From Treponema sp. (lineage in GTDB: Bacteria; Spirochaetota; Spirochaetia; Treponematales; Treponemataceae), in NCBI GenBank assembly GCA_017544745.1, contig JAFYDO010000069.1, positions 1 to 8,039 of the forward strand: a DNA stretch of 8,039 nt, given 5' to 3'. The notes beneath the pieces were generated by a model that ran no database searches, was not told the DNA's origin, and worked only from the letters and a program-made list of their open reading frames with translations. Position 1 is the first letter of the stretch. Each line of letters opens with the position of its first letter. The translations under genes and the position numbers were made by a program. Shown here piece by piece: positions 7,016 to 8,039 of the stretch.

Positions 7016-7465
7016 TTATTTAAATTTATGTATCTCTTTCTGGCACAATTGATCACACAGCTCATTGTATTCAATTCCTGCGTGGCCTTTAACCCAGTTC
7101 CAGGTTACGTCGAGTGCGGCATTGAGCTCGTCCAGCTGCATCCACAGGTCCTGGTTTTTTACAGGCTTTTTGTCGGCGGTTTTCCAGCCCTTGGCCTTCC
7201 AGGAGTGAATCCACTGGGTAATGCCGTTTTTTACATACTGGCTGTCTATATTTACAGTAACGTGTCGTCCCGCAAAAGCAGGGGTATTCTTTACTACAGA
7301 AAGTCCAGCAATGGCAGCGCTAAGCTCCATCTTATTGTTGGTGGTCATGGGCTCGCCACCGCTAAGGCTTTTTACTACGCCGTCGGCAATAACAACAATA
7401 CCCCAGCCACCAGGGCCAGGGTTTCCGGAGCAGCCACCGTCTGTATAGATTATGATGTCGTCCAT
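7016..7465 (-). CDS. rnhA: ribonuclease HI
   Basis: 149 residues, close to the E. coli length of 155. It cuts the RNA strand of RNA-DNA hybrids (R-loops, primers) with two divalent metals. The DEDD active site is complete: D9 in YTDGGCSGNPGPGGWG, E47 in NNKMEL, D74 in NIDSQYV and D138 in NELCDQL. H128 lies in KGHAG. The basic substrate-handle loop is present around WIHSWKAKGWK (85-95). The usual NERCD motif is NELCD here, a substitution away from the metal-binding Asp. The start at 7465 is preceded by GCGGAG about seven bases upstream and directly precedes the first catalytic strand. An upstream in-frame ATG at 7534 would overlap hisB by about 50 bases and add unrelated residues. The gene follows hisB by 16 bases, so the two are probably co-transcribed. 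Confidence 0.97.
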   Translation of the reverse strand: MDDIIIYTDGGCSGNPGPGGWGIVVIADGVVKSLSGGEPMTTNNKMELSAAIAGLSVVKNTPAFAGRHVTVNIDSQYVKNGITQWIHSWKAKGWKTADKKPVKNQDLWMQLDELNAALDVTWNWVKGHAGIEYNELCDQLCQKEIHKFK

Positions 7466-7481
7466 GTGTTGTCTCCGCGCG

Positions 7482-8039
7482 TTATACCAGCACGCCTTTT
7501 GTAGAAGGAATTGCTCCACCACGGCGCTCGTCAATGCTTACGGCTTCGCGGATGGCACGGCTAACTGCCTTAAAGGCGGCTTCTATTTTGTGGTGGTCAC
7601 TGCGGCCACGGATTGTGTCTATGTGTAAGTTGCACTGTGCAGCATTTACAAAGCCCTGCCAGAAGTCTTCAAAACAGTCTGTCTGGAACGAAGCTTCTTT
7701 TCCGTCCTCGCCAATTGATACAAGAGGAATTCCTGTGAGTTTGGCGTCGTTTACAAGGTATGCGCGGCCGCCAAAATCAACTGCAGCCTGAACAAGAGAC
7801 TCATCCATAGGGTAGATAAAAAAGCCTGCACGGTAGATTCCTGCACAGTCGCCGAGTGCCTTCTTAAAGCATTCGCCAAGCACAATGCCGGTATCTTCTA
7901 TTGTGTGGTGCTGGTCTACATTAAGGTCACCTTTGATGGTACCTGTAAGGTCAAAAAGCCCGTGCTTGCAGAACGAGCGCAGCATGTGGTCAAAAAAGCC
8001 GATTGGGTTTTTAACATCGCATTTGCCTGTTCCGTCAAG
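7482..8039 (-). CDS. hisB: imidazoleglycerol-phosphate dehydratase HisB (5' end outside the window)
   Basis: 185 residues are visible and the reading frame runs off the window edge, starting with LDGTG. Since the family is about 195-200 residues, only a short N-terminal piece is missing. HisB dehydrates imidazole glycerol phosphate to imidazole acetol phosphate in histidine synthesis, using two Mn ions. Family motifs are in order: GFFDHML (14-20 of the visible part), DQHHTIED (42-49), PMDE (77-80), DHHKIEAAFKA (148-158) and PSTKG at the C-terminus. The metal-binding His/Glu clusters are intact. RAG replaces the common RYG, and SDHH the common NxHH. It is the monofunctional type, with no phosphatase domain at the C-terminus. 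The Met at 7985 belongs to FFDHML and is not a start. No other his gene is in the window; the immediate downstream gene is rnhA. Confidence 0.97.
   Translation of the reverse strand, partial: LDGTGKCDVKNPIGFFDHMLRSFCKHGLFDLTGTIKGDLNVDQHHTIEDTGIVLGECFKKALGDCAGIYRAGFFIYPMDESLVQAAVDFGGRAYLVNDAKLTGIPLVSIGEDGKEASFQTDCFEDFWQGFVNAAQCNLHIDTIRGRSDHHKIEAAFKAVSRAIREAVSIDERRGGAIPSTKGVLV

Noticed and set aside
7012..7027. AAATTTA-TT-TAAATTT palindrome as the rnhA terminator
   Set aside because: The stem is all A/T with a two-base loop, overlaps the rnhA stop, and would be too unstable for a convincing terminator.
7221..7448. Plus-strand open frames opposite rnhA and hisB (7028-7504, 7221-7448, 7534-7791)
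   Set aside because: They are shadows of two highly conserved enzymes and have no motif or ribosome binding site.
7466..7534. Upstream in-frame start for rnhA
   Set aside because: It overlaps hisB by about 50 bases and adds residues foreign to RNase HI. The start at 7465 has a good Shine-Dalgarno.
7983..7985. ATG as the start of hisB
   Set aside because: The frame stays open to the window edge and encodes conserved HisB sequence (LDGTG...GFFDH) before this Met.

Overview
The window looks like part of a Treponema-type (Spirochaetes) chromosome that makes its own histidine. Support for this is indirect. Base composition is moderately AT-rich. The exported proteins fit a diderm cell with an outer membrane: a relaxed lipobox lipoprotein, a small beta-barrel ending in Phe, and a secreted patatin with a probable barrel half. 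A hisB gene suggests a free-living or gut/rumen lineage rather than a host-restricted one. No marker gene fixes the species; this is inference.

Plus strand, bases 1-2191. Up to 38 bases of an upstream gene's 3' end may be present. Next comes a membrane-anchored divergent polysaccharide deacetylase (YibQ/DUF610 family) with a long Lys/Pro/Glu linker. It is followed with no gap by tsaD, the tRNA t6A-modification ATPase. A short perfect palindrome at 2201-2221 separates tsaD from the convergent minus-strand genes.

Minus strand, bases 6946 down to 2224. Four envelope genes run head to tail: an exported protein of unknown function (6946-6143), a probable lipoprotein with propeller-like strands (6146-4983, ATGA overlap), a 258-residue outer-membrane barrel (4976-4200, 6-base gap), and a secreted patatin-like phospholipase with a beta-rich C-terminal half (4155-2224). 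The first three look translationally linked. The patatin follows a 44-base gap that holds its own -10-like box right next to the start codon. This group is the least explained part of the window and the best candidate for something undescribed.

Minus strand, bases 8039 down to 7016. The 3' part of hisB (5' end outside the window) is followed after 16 bases by rnhA (RNase HI). A 69-base AT-rich gap lies between rnhA and the envelope group.

No tRNA, rRNA, CRISPR array, insertion sequence or phage gene was seen. Almost all of the window is coding.
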